From Gemmataceae bacterium (lineage in GTDB: Bacteria; Planctomycetota; Planctomycetia; Gemmatales; Gemmataceae), in the NCBI GenBank assembly GCA_009691845.1, contig SIAJ01000054.1, forward strand, positions 1 through 37,448: DNA of 37,448 nt. The letters are read 5' to 3'. This document shows, piece after piece, positions 5,837 to 13,708 of the stretch. Both the position numbers and the translations under genes were made by a program. The stretch's first letter is position 1, and the number at the start of each line of letters is the position of its first letter. A model generated the notes under the pieces. It saw nothing but the letters and a program-made list of their open reading frames with translations. It was not told the origin of the DNA and made no database searches.

Positions 5837-6925
5837 TCAATCCGTCGCCCGAATTTGCTTCACGCACGCTGCAATCCTCGTTGCAGCTTCCACCAATTCC
5901 GCCTCGGTCGTACTCGCAGCAAAGCTAAATCGCATCGCCGAACGCAGGACTTCTTCCGGCACACCCAATGCCTGAAGCACGGGTGAAGGCAGCAACGAAC
6001 CGCTCGAACACGCGGAGCCAGTCGAGCAGGCGATACCGGCCAGGTCGAGCTTCATAAGTAGCACGTCCGCTCGGCAGCCGGGGAACGAGACATTCAGGAT
6101 GTACGGCGAGGCATCCGCCGGCGAGTTCACCACGATCGGGGGGCAGAGTGTATGCAAGCACTCGATGAAGGCGTTACGTCTTTCACCTAGCCCACCAGCT
6201 TCCTTCCGAAAGAGGGAAGGGGGTGAACGACGTGTCGCAATCTCCAGGGCAGTTGCCATGCCGACCGCGAGAACGACGGCTTCCGTTCCTGGCCGCCGAC
6301 CTTGCTGTTGATGCCCGCCGAACAGCTGCGGAACGAGGTGCGTTCCCTTTTTCACGAACAAGGCCCCGATGCCCTTGGGTCCACCAAACTTGTGGGCACT
6401 CAAGCTGAGAGTGGTTGCACCCAACCTGCGAAACGAGACGGCGATCTTCCCAACGGCCTGGGCGGCATCGCAATGCAGTACTGAGTACTGAGTACTGAGT
6501 ACTGAGTACTCAGTGATGGCACCCGTCTCGTGATTGACCAGCATCGCCACGACGAGCCGGGGGTTCGGTACGCTTTCCGGTAGATAGCTGACCGTGAATC
6601 CCCGCGCAGCGAGCTGTTTCAACGGCTCCACAACACACGGATGTTCGATCGGGCTGGAAAGAATGTGGCCAGGCGGAGAACCAGCCAGGCCGAAGATGGC
6701 GAGATTATTCGCTTCGGTTGCCCCGCTGGTGAAGACGACTTCCTCTGCCGAGGCATCGAGACACAGGGCAATACGTTCGCGGGCATCTTCCAGCGATTGC
6801 CGGGCCTTGCGCCCCGCACCATGAGCACTGGCCGGGTTGCCGAAGTTCTCGGTTGCGAACGGCCGCATCGCCTCCCAGGCTTCGGGAAGCATTGGCGTCG
6901 TCGCGGCATGGTCGAGGTAGATCAC
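5837..6925 (-). CDS. Cysteine desulfurase (NifS/IscS-like, class V aminotransferase fold)
   Basis: 362 residues, complete. It begins MIYLDHAATTPMLPEAWEAM, as in NifS/IscS proteins. The PLP lysine is Lys179 in SLSAHKFGGPKG, and the sulfur-carrying cysteine is Cys306 in STGSACSSGS. The enzyme takes sulfur from cysteine for Fe-S clusters, thiolated tRNA or other cofactors. No iscU or other cluster genes are adjacent, so the acceptor is unknown. Two insertions stand out: residues 138-150 (EYSVLSTQYSVLH), coded by a 7-bp tandem repeat, and about 232-249 (RSPPSLFRKEAGGLGER), coded by a hairpin-like repeat. Both fall in loops away from the active-site motifs, so the enzyme may still work. The gene starts eight bases after the sppA stop, so the two are likely co-transcribed. 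Confidence 0.93.
   Translation of the reverse strand: MIYLDHAATTPMLPEAWEAMRPFATENFGNPASAHGAGRKARQSLEDARERIALCLDASAEEVVFTSGATEANNLAIFGLAGSPPGHILSSPIEHPCVVEPLKQLAARGFTVSYLPESVPNPRLVVAMLVNHETGAITEYSVLSTQYSVLHCDAAQAVGKIAVSFRRLGATTLSLSAHKFGGPKGIGALFVKKGTHLVPQLFGGHQQQGRRPGTEAVVLAVGMATALEIATRRSPPSLFRKEAGGLGERRNAFIECLHTLCPPIVVNSPADASPYILNVSFPGCRADVLLMKLDLAGIACSTGSACSSGSLLPSPVLQALGVPEEVLRSAMRFSFAASTTEAELVEAATRIAACVKQIRATD
6477..6511. repeat. 7-bp tandem repeat (AGTACTG x5) inside the desulfurase gene
   Basis: Four perfect AGTACTG units and a fifth ending in C (6505-6511) run head to tail. The array encodes most of the extra loop at residues 138-150 of the cysteine desulfurase. The unit contains the palindrome AGTACT. 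Since 7 is not a multiple of 3, a change of one unit would break the gene. Confidence 0.9.
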
Positions 6926-6933
6926 AGAATTAA

Positions 6934-8046
6934 CTACCTCTTCCCACTCGCTGCCACAATCCCGCTCAACTCACTCCCCGGAGCCATGTACCACAATCGC
7001 GGCGTCAGGCCGTTCGAAATGCTCTCCAGATCTGGAGCGTCGGCCTTTGCCTTTATACCGAACAACACGCCGAGTACCGTCGGCTGGCGTTTATAAGTGA
7101 CCACGCGGTATTCGTTGACCCCGGCCGCGGTCGCTGCCGCGGTCACGGCGTCTTCCAGAAGGCCGATGTCATCGATCAGCCCAAGATTCTTGGCCTCCCC
7201 CGCCGTGAACGATCCGCCGTCGGCCCGGAAACGAACGACTTCGATTTGTTTGGCATCTTTGACGACGTTGCCTTTCTCGTCACGAATGTCGGCCATCTTT
7301 TTCATCACACCCTCGCTGCGAAGCTGGTCTTTCGTGAGCTTCGGCCGACCTTGAACCACCACGTCCAGGAACTGGTCGTATGCCTGATCGACCATGTCCT
7401 GCCACGGCTGGCGTTCCTCGGGCGTCATGTTGTGGAACGGCGACCCGCTCCCCTTGATGCCGCCGGCCTTGATGAGTTCCAATTTCACGCCGTGCTCCTT
7501 GGCAAGCCCGGCTGCGTTCGGCAACGCGGCATAGACGCCAATCGAGCCCGTGAGCGTGCCTTTTTCCGCGTACACCTTCGAAGCCGGCATGGCGATGTAG
7601 TATCCGCCCGAAGCCGCGATCGAGCCCATTGAGGCGATGATTGGTTTCGCGGTTCGTCCCGGATGCCGGGGATGTTGGCCAGACTTCAAACGCGTCAACT
7701 CGCGGTGGATCTCTTCGCTCGAACCGATCGTGCCGCCGGGACTCGCGACCCGCAAGACCACGGCCTTCACGGAATCGTCCTTGGCTGCCGTTTCGATTTG
7801 GCTCAGTATGTGCGTGTCGAGTCCTTCAACCAGCGCACCCTCGGCCTTGATGACCGCAATCTTGTTGGCTTCTGACTTGTTGCCGTACATGTGCATCTCA
7901 ATCGCGTTCTCCTCTTCGGTCGACGACGTTGGATAGAAGAGAGCGCCGCACAGAACGAGGTTGACGAAGACGGAAGCGACCAGCAGCCCGGTGAGGAGAC
8001 ATCCTCCCGAAAGGCGGCGAGGAGGAAGTGGTGGGGAGTTGACCAT
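6934..8046 (-). CDS. sppA: Signal peptide peptidase SppA (S49 serine protease)
   Basis: 370 residues, the short single-domain form like that of Bacillus. A membrane anchor lies at about residues 14-38. The catalytic dyad is readable: Ser146 in GSIAASGGYYIA and Lys198 in GGIKGSGSP, 52 residues apart as in the Bacillus enzyme. The SPGG motif (102-105) of the S49 fold is also present. The enzyme degrades cleaved signal peptides and membrane-protein fragments, with its active site on the outer face of the cytoplasmic membrane. The C-terminus holds about 40 poorly conserved residues. It precedes the cysteine desulfurase gene by eight bases on the same strand. The start ATG follows a GGAGG-like purine stretch (CGAGGAGGAAGTGG lies further inside, so the ribosome site is not decisive). 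Confidence 0.93.
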   Translation of the reverse strand: MVNSPPLPPRRLSGGCLLTGLLVASVFVNLVLCGALFYPTSSTEEENAIEMHMYGNKSEANKIAVIKAEGALVEGLDTHILSQIETAAKDDSVKAVVLRVASPGGTIGSSEEIHRELTRLKSGQHPRHPGRTAKPIIASMGSIAASGGYYIAMPASKVYAEKGTLTGSIGVYAALPNAAGLAKEHGVKLELIKAGGIKGSGSPFHNMTPEERQPWQDMVDQAYDQFLDVVVQGRPKLTKDQLRSEGVMKKMADIRDEKGNVVKDAKQIEVVRFRADGGSFTAGEAKNLGLIDDIGLLEDAVTAAATAAGVNEYRVVTYKRQPTVLGVLFGIKAKADAPDLESISNGLTPRLWYMAPGSELSGIVAASGKR

Positions 8047-8081
8047 GGGGACAATGATAGGCTCCCGCTCGGAAATAGTGA

Positions 8082-8134
8082 GGAGTGAGGAGTAAGAAGT
8101 GAGGGGTGGGTTTTTTCTCCTTACTCCTCACTCC
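8082..8134. repeat. Inverted repeat between divergent sppA and hydrolase genes
   Basis: The arm 8082-8099 (GGAGTGAGGAGTAAGAAG) matches the complement of 8117-8134 at 17 of 18 positions, with a 17-base loop that contains TTTTTT. It sits in the shared promoter region of two divergent genes. It resembles other short palindromic repeats in the window in design but not in sequence. Confidence 0.75.
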
Positions 8135-8193
8135 GCACTGTTGCGTTCGCGGTCGTGGCGCGGTAACTTCACTCCATCCACCGGAGCCACGAC

Positions 8194-10497
8194 ATGTCCC
8201 GCTACTCTCTCCTGTTCGTCCTGTTCACATTTCCCGCGTTCGCCGATGAGGCGACCGACAAGCTCGCCAAGGAATTGCGCGACTATGCGACGGCCGAACT
8301 CGCCAAGGTGCCAGGCAAGGACGGCAAGCTTAGCACTGCGTTGCCGGACTACTTGCGCGACCAACTCAAGAAAGCCAACCAGAGCGACCGCGAGGCGTGG
8401 AACAAGGTTCAAACGAAAGCGGACTGGGAAAAATTCCGCGATGAACGCATCAAGGCTTTGAAGGAATCGCTCGGCACCTGGCCGGAAGTGCCGAAATTCA
8501 TGCAGATCAAGACGACCAAGACCATCAAGGCCGACGACTATCACATCGACAATCTCTTATACGAAAGCCGGCCCGGGGTGTGGGTCACGGGCAATCTCTA
8601 TTACCCTGCGAAGCCTCGCGACAAGAGTCCGGTCATCATGATCGCCCATGCTCATCACGCGCCGAAGCATGAGGGTGAATTGCAGGACATGGGCGTGAAC
8701 TGGGCCAAGCTTGGCTGCATCGTGTTCGTGATCGATCAACTCGGGCATGGCGAACGACGGCAACATGGGTTCAACACAGCCAAGGATTATCCGAAGGAGT
8801 TCCGCGTCGGCAGGCAGGATTATTTCTTCCGCTACAACTTGAACCTGCAACTTTCGCTCGTCGGCGACAGCCTGATGGGCTGGATGGCCTGGGACCTGAT
8901 GCGCGGCCTGGACGTTGCTCTCAGCTATCCAGGCGCCGACAAAAACCGCGTGGCCCTGCTCGGCTCCGTGGCTGGCGGGGGCGATCCGGCCGCGGTCGCT
9001 GCCGCGCTGGATTCGCGTTTCACGTGCGTTGTGCCGTTCAACTTCGGCGGCCCACAGCCAGAGACGCGCTACCCGTTGCCGGAAGATGTCGAGACCTCCT
9101 TCAACTATTCCGGCGGCGGCAGTTGGGAATCGACGCGGAACTTGCGCGACTCGGCCGCGAAGGGTTTTCTGCCCTGGCTAATCGTGGCCTCGGTCGCACC
9201 GCGAAAGTTGATCCACGCCCACGAGTTTTCCTGGGACAAGGAACGCGATCCGGTCTGGAAGCGCTATCAGAAAATCTGGGGCTTCTACGACGCGACCGAC
9301 AACGTCTCCTTCACCACCGGCACCGGCGTCATTCAAGGTAACGACCCAAATGCGAGCCATTGCAACAACATTGGCCCTATTCACCGCAAGGGCATCTACA
9401 CGGCCTTCAAGAAATGGTTCGACATCCCGGTGCCCGAAAAGGAAGTGAAAGAACGCCGCACGAGGGAAGAGTTGACTTGCTGGACGGATGCGGCGAGGGA
9501 GGAGTTGAAGCCGAAGCCGTTGCATGAGGTGCTGGGGAAGATGGCGGAACTACAAGCGCAGGCACGGGGCCCGGCGATTTTCTCAGGAACTGTACCGCGA
9601 GCATTCGGCTCCCCGGACGACAATTACCTTCCACGGAAGCAAGATCACCCGCGAGCAGTCCTGCCAGTGAGTTGCAAGGCCTACAGTCAGACATTTCCAT
9701 TTCGAGGGATCCAGTGCCGACTCTGTGTTTTCAAGCCACAGAGAGTCGAAGGAGGCCCGGTCGTCATATGCCATGCTCATGAAGGAACCGAAAGATTCGT
9801 GAAGGATCGATCCACGGCCGTGGCCACGTTGATCGATTCCGGAGTCGGTGTTGTCTTTGTCGAATGGCAAGGGAGCGGACTGGATCGCCCGGGGGACGGG
9901 CGGGGACGGGCAACGTACACTTCCTCGCTGATGTCGACCAGTCTGATGACGGACGAGGACCTGCCCGGTATTCGACTCGAACTCACTCGGCACGTCATGA
10001 GTCAGGTGCGTCAGGGCTTGGGGAACTTCGACCGGGATCGCGTCGCTCTCTGGGGTGAGAGCCTAGCTGTCGCGAATGCGGCGGATAGCGTCGTTGGAGT
10101 TCCATACGATCTCGGTCAACTTACCGTGTGCGAGCCATTCGCTGCTACCTGCGCGTCGATTCTTGATCTCAAGCCCAAAGCCATCATCGCCCGCGGCGGC
10201 CTCGTCAGTTATCGCTCAGTCCTCGATAGCCCCTTCGTCCATGTGCCGCACGATGCGTTGCCGATCAACGTCTTCCGGGCGGGCGATCTACCGGACGTCT
10301 GGGCTCATCTCGCCCCGAAGCCCTTGCGACTTGAAGGCCTGGTCGATGGCACCAATCGCCGGGTGTCGGGCAAGAAACTCGAAGACGCCCTGAAGCCCGT
10401 GAGCGAGGCCTACAAGAAAGGCGGCCTCGTGGTGAAGGAGGAGTATTCCTCCGACGCGGAGTTAGCGAAGTGGATTGTGGAGCAGTTGAGGAAGTAA
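8194..10497 (+). CDS. Secreted tandem alpha/beta-hydrolase (acetyl xylan esterase-like) protein
   Basis: 767 residues with a signal peptide (about 1-17, cleavage after AFA). Two alpha/beta-hydrolase modules follow. The first (about 100-430) has VIMIAHAHHAPKHEG, VIDQLGHGERR and a nucleophile-elbow region RVALLGSVAGGGDP. The position where Gly-x-Ser-x-Gly would put Ser is Ala260, so this half looks catalytically dead. The second (about 480-765) has VVICHAHEG and the elbow RVALWGESLAVANA with Ser623, so it may be active. Planctomycetes encode many large exported esterase-like proteins of this kind, often linked to carbohydrate esters; the true substrate is unknown. ATG 8194 has CGGAG nine bases upstream. 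It is divergent from sppA and converges with valS. Confidence 0.75.
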   Translation: MSRYSLLFVLFTFPAFADEATDKLAKELRDYATAELAKVPGKDGKLSTALPDYLRDQLKKANQSDREAWNKVQTKADWEKFRDERIKALKESLGTWPEVPKFMQIKTTKTIKADDYHIDNLLYESRPGVWVTGNLYYPAKPRDKSPVIMIAHAHHAPKHEGELQDMGVNWAKLGCIVFVIDQLGHGERRQHGFNTAKDYPKEFRVGRQDYFFRYNLNLQLSLVGDSLMGWMAWDLMRGLDVALSYPGADKNRVALLGSVAGGGDPAAVAAALDSRFTCVVPFNFGGPQPETRYPLPEDVETSFNYSGGGSWESTRNLRDSAAKGFLPWLIVASVAPRKLIHAHEFSWDKERDPVWKRYQKIWGFYDATDNVSFTTGTGVIQGNDPNASHCNNIGPIHRKGIYTAFKKWFDIPVPEKEVKERRTREELTCWTDAAREELKPKPLHEVLGKMAELQAQARGPAIFSGTVPRAFGSPDDNYLPRKQDHPRAVLPVSCKAYSQTFPFRGIQCRLCVFKPQRVEGGPVVICHAHEGTERFVKDRSTAVATLIDSGVGVVFVEWQGSGLDRPGDGRGRATYTSSLMSTSLMTDEDLPGIRLELTRHVMSQVRQGLGNFDRDRVALWGESLAVANAADSVVGVPYDLGQLTVCEPFAATCASILDLKPKAIIARGGLVSYRSVLDSPFVHVPHDALPINVFRAGDLPDVWAHLAPKPLRLEGLVDGTNRRVSGKKLEDALKPVSEAYKKGGLVVKEEYSSDAELAKWIVEQLRK

Positions 10498-10510
10498 GTT
10501 TCTTCTCTGC

Positions 10511-10534
10511 AGTGCGGCGTGAAACTGCCGCACT
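10511..10534. terminator. Hairpin between convergent hydrolase and valS genes
   Basis: AGTGCGGC (10511-10518), an eight-base loop, and GCCGCACT (10527-10534) form a perfect 8-bp stem, 13 bp after the hydrolase stop and 20 bp from the valS stop. There is no clear T-run. It could end transcription from both sides or be another dispersed palindrome. Confidence 0.45.
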
Positions 10535-10553
10535 CCAATATTCAGAACAAGGC

Positions 10554-13500
10554 TCAGGTGAGCAAATCCCGAATCGTCTCCTGGATCGACGCGATTTGCT
10601 TCTCCAAGTCCGCGATCAACTCCTGCTGGGCCGCGACCACTTCCGGTGGAGCCTTTGCCATGAAGTCCGCGTTGGCTAGTTTCTTCTTCGTGGTTTCGAG
10701 TTGATTCACCTTTTCGGCAAGCTGTTTCTCTAGGCGTTTCACTTCGGCCGCGGGGTCGATCAGCCCGACTAGCGAAACGTGAACTTCAAACTCGGCTGTC
10801 ACCTGCGAGGCAGCCTGTTTCGGTTTGGAAACAGTCGGCCCGCATTCCAGTTTGCCGACGCCGCCAAGCAGCGTGATGAACGTCTTCAAGGCGTCGAAGT
10901 CTGCGGCCACGCTCGTCGAGCATTTCACGAGCACATCGAGCGGCGTCTTGCCATCGACGCTGTAGCGATTGCGCACATCGCGGACGATGCGGACGAGTTC
11001 TTGCATACGGGCGATGCGGGTTTCCATGGCCGAGTCTTGCCACGACTCGGGGAACACCGGCCACGATGCCAGGGCCACCGATGGTGTAGACGAAGCGTTC
11101 CGTTGTGGGGCCACTTCATTGAGCGCCTGCCAAAGCGACTCAGAAACGAATGGCATCACTGGATGCACCAATTTCAGGATTGCGTCGAGCACGTGGATGA
11201 GCACGCGTTGGACTGTTGCTCGTCCTCCGGTCGCTGACGCTCCCGACTCGCTTTCGCGGAGCCGGCCTTTGGCCATCTCGATGTACCAGTCGCAGAATTC
11301 GCTCCACGTGAAGTCGTAGATCGTGCGCGAGACTTCATTGAAGCGATAGCTTTCGAGTTGCTCGGTCACGGACTTCGAAACGGTTGCGAGGCGCGAGAGG
11401 ATCCAGCGATCCTCAAGCGGCAACGTCTTTGGATCGAGCGGCCCGGGCGTGTAGCCCTCGAGGTTCATCAGGATGAACCGCGTGGCGTTCCACAGCTTGT
11501 TTGCGAAATTGCGGCCGATCTCGAAGCGTTCGGATGCCTGGCGGGCCGTTAGCAACTCGGGGTCGTCGTCGGGCCAGGGGCCGCCGGGGCGGAATGGTTT
11601 CTTGCACTTGATGCACGCGAGCTTTTTGGTTCGCATGTTCATGTGCTCTTGCTTGATCGCGTTCAACTCGCCGCAATGCGGGCAGACGTTCGCCACTTGC
11701 AAACGCGAATCCTGCGTCTCGCCGGCAATCGACACCATCTGATAGCGCAGAGCATCCGCCCCGTAAATCTCGATGATGTCGAGCGGATCGACGCCGTTGC
11801 CCTTCGACTTCGACATGCCTTCGCCGAAACCATCGAGCATCTTGGGCGTGATGTACACGTGCTGAAACGGCACCTCGCCGAGGTTGTAGAGCCCCGCGAT
11901 CACCATGCGGGCCACCCACAACGTGATGATGTCGCGGCTCGTCAGCAGCGTGCTGGTCGGGTAGTAGTACTTCAAGTCTGGCGTCTGCTCCGGCCAGCCG
12001 AAGGTGGAGTGCGGCCACAGGGCGCTGGAGAACCAGGTGTCGAGGACGTCGGGGTCGCGGGTGAAACCATCAGCCTCGAGTAGTTTTTCCAGCTCTTCGT
12101 TTCCTGGAGTGACGCAAACCAGAAACTTCACATTGTCATCCTCGCGTTCCTCGGGATCCCACGCGATAGTGAGCTTGTCGTTCCAACTCCCCTTCGGCAA
12201 TGCCAGCAATGCCTTGGGAGTCGGCGAGCAGACCATTGTCTTCGCGTGTTTGGGTTGCTCCTCTAGCTTGTACCAAATCGGAATCTGATGCCCCCACCAT
12301 AGCTGGCGGCTGATGCACCAATCACGCTTCTCGCCGAGCCATTCCAGATACGTATTCGCGTATCGCGATGGGAAGAACGTCACCTTGCCGCTGGTCACCG
12401 CGTCCATCGCCATTTGGGCGAAGCCGGGTTTGCCGTCCTCGCGATCGCCCATCTTTACGAACCATTGATCCGACAAGTATGGCTCGATTGGCGTCTTGCT
12501 GCGGTCGCTGAACTTCATCGGAATGACGCGGTCTTCCTTGCCTTCGAAGTAGCCGATCGCTTCCATGTCCTTTACCACGGCCTCGCGGGCTTTGGTGCGT
12601 TCGAGGCCCTGGTACTTGCCGCCGTTCTCGTTGATCGTGCCGTCTGGGTTCAGGATGTTGATGATGCCAATCTGCGGATTGCGTTGATAGCACATGTAGT
12701 CGTTCGGGTCGTGGGCCGGCGTCACCTTCACGCAGCCGGTGCCGAGTTCCATGTTCGCAAGCTGGCCATCGGCGATGATCGGAATCTCGCGATTCACGAG
12801 CGGAATCGTCACCTTCTTGCCGATCAAGTGCTTGTAGCGCGGATCGTTCGGATGCACGCACACGGCCGTGTCACCGAGCATGGTCTCGGGGCGCGTGGTG
12901 CTGAAGCGGATGAATTCTTGTTCTCCGGTCGCTGACGCTTCCGGCTCGCCAGAGACTGGATACTTGAACGTCCAAAAGCCTCCCTTGATGTCCTCTGTGT
13001 AAGTCTCGTCGTCGGCCACGGAGGTTTGCAGGTGAGTGTCCCAGTTCACGAGCCGTTTGCCGCGGAAGATGTAGCCATCGCGGAACATGCGGAAGAAGGT
13101 TTGGCGCACGGCCCGCGAGCAGCCCTCGTCGAGCGTGAAGCGCGTGCGTTGCCAATCGGCCGAGCAGCCCATTTGCATGAGCTGGCCGAGGATTCGTTTC
13201 TCGTACTGATCCTTCCAGAGCCAAATGCGGCGAACGAGTTCTTCGCGGCCGATGTCGCGGCGAGTTTTCTTTTCCTCGGCGAAGATCCGGCGTTCCACCA
13301 CGGCCTGTGTGGCGATGCCGGCATGGTCGGTCCCGGGCATCCACTCGGCGTTATAGCCTTGCATGCGCCGCCAGCGGATCAACACATCTTGAAGCGTGTT
13401 GTTGAGAGCATGGCCGATGTGAAGGGCACCGGTCACGTTCGGCGGCGGAATGACGATCGTGTAGGGCTTGCGTCCGTCCGGCTCGCTGTGGCCGACGTTG

Positions 13501-13574
13501 AGCTTCGCCCAAAAGTCGAGGCACCAGGCCTGGGCTTCCTTCGGTTCGTACGCTTTCGCCAGTTCGGTCGGCAT
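10554..13574 (-). CDS. valS: Valyl-tRNA synthetase
   Basis: 1006 residues. Class I signatures: HIGH at 52-55 (NVTGALHIGHALNNT) and KMSKS as GMSKSKGNG at 586-594. The editing domain has RFSTTRPETMLGDTAV and GTGCVKVTPAHDPND. The anticodon domain and a C-terminal coiled coil (about 935-1000, with VKRLEKQLAEKVNQLE) complete the ValRS plan. The enzyme charges tRNA-Val and edits Thr. Two features are odd. A zinc-ribbon-like CxxC-x19-CxxC (Cys631, 634, 654, 657) is inserted just after the KMSKS segment, and two short in-frame repeats add EPEASATG (about 209-217) and ESGASATG (about 775-783). The start is set at ATG 13574 (MPTELAKAYEP); the frame stays open to 13634, but that part is only a translated palindromic repeat. 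Confidence 0.96.
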   Translation of the reverse strand: MPTELAKAYEPKEAQAWCLDFWAKLNVGHSEPDGRKPYTIVIPPPNVTGALHIGHALNNTLQDVLIRWRRMQGYNAEWMPGTDHAGIATQAVVERRIFAEEKKTRRDIGREELVRRIWLWKDQYEKRILGQLMQMGCSADWQRTRFTLDEGCSRAVRQTFFRMFRDGYIFRGKRLVNWDTHLQTSVADDETYTEDIKGGFWTFKYPVSGEPEASATGEQEFIRFSTTRPETMLGDTAVCVHPNDPRYKHLIGKKVTIPLVNREIPIIADGQLANMELGTGCVKVTPAHDPNDYMCYQRNPQIGIINILNPDGTINENGGKYQGLERTKAREAVVKDMEAIGYFEGKEDRVIPMKFSDRSKTPIEPYLSDQWFVKMGDREDGKPGFAQMAMDAVTSGKVTFFPSRYANTYLEWLGEKRDWCISRQLWWGHQIPIWYKLEEQPKHAKTMVCSPTPKALLALPKGSWNDKLTIAWDPEEREDDNVKFLVCVTPGNEELEKLLEADGFTRDPDVLDTWFSSALWPHSTFGWPEQTPDLKYYYPTSTLLTSRDIITLWVARMVIAGLYNLGEVPFQHVYITPKMLDGFGEGMSKSKGNGVDPLDIIEIYGADALRYQMVSIAGETQDSRLQVANVCPHCGELNAIKQEHMNMRTKKLACIKCKKPFRPGGPWPDDDPELLTARQASERFEIGRNFANKLWNATRFILMNLEGYTPGPLDPKTLPLEDRWILSRLATVSKSVTEQLESYRFNEVSRTIYDFTWSEFCDWYIEMAKGRLRESESGASATGGRATVQRVLIHVLDAILKLVHPVMPFVSESLWQALNEVAPQRNASSTPSVALASWPVFPESWQDSAMETRIARMQELVRIVRDVRNRYSVDGKTPLDVLVKCSTSVAADFDALKTFITLLGGVGKLECGPTVSKPKQAASQVTAEFEVHVSLVGLIDPAAEVKRLEKQLAEKVNQLETTKKKLANADFMAKAPPEVVAAQQELIADLEKQIASIQETIRDLLT
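11226..11250 (-). repeat. 25-bp repeat inside valS, copy 2
   Basis: It matches the copy at 12924-12948 at 23 of 25 positions (core CCGGTCGCTGACGCT). It is read in the same frame as copy 1, giving ESGASATG, and sits in a linker of the anticodon-binding domain. Confidence 0.85.
12924..12948 (-). repeat. 25-bp repeat inside valS, copy 1
   Basis: Core CCGGTCGCTGACGCTTCC on the plus strand. On the coding strand it encodes EPEASATG between KYPVSG and EQEFIRFSTTRPET of the editing domain, where family members usually have only a short turn. Confidence 0.85.
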
Positions 13575-13587
13575 GATTCGGCTCTTA

Positions 13588-13625
13588 CGTGTACTCCTCA
13601 CGCTCCGCGTGAGGGCTACTTTGAA
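13588..13625. repeat. Single-hairpin palindromic repeat ending in CTACTTTGAA
   Basis: CCTCACGC (13596-13603), TCC, and GCGTGAGG (13607-13614) form an 8-bp stem, followed by GCTACTTTGAAAA. The trailing CTACTTTGAA matches the tails of the double-hairpin repeats at 16858 and 25349, so this may be a half or related element. It lies 14 bp upstream of the valS start. Confidence 0.6.
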
Positions 13626-13708
13626 AACGACCATTGCGTTTTATTCATCAGACAGTCCGAGTACAATCGGGGGAGAGCAGCCGCTCGCCAATCGCCTGAG
13701 GGATTCTC

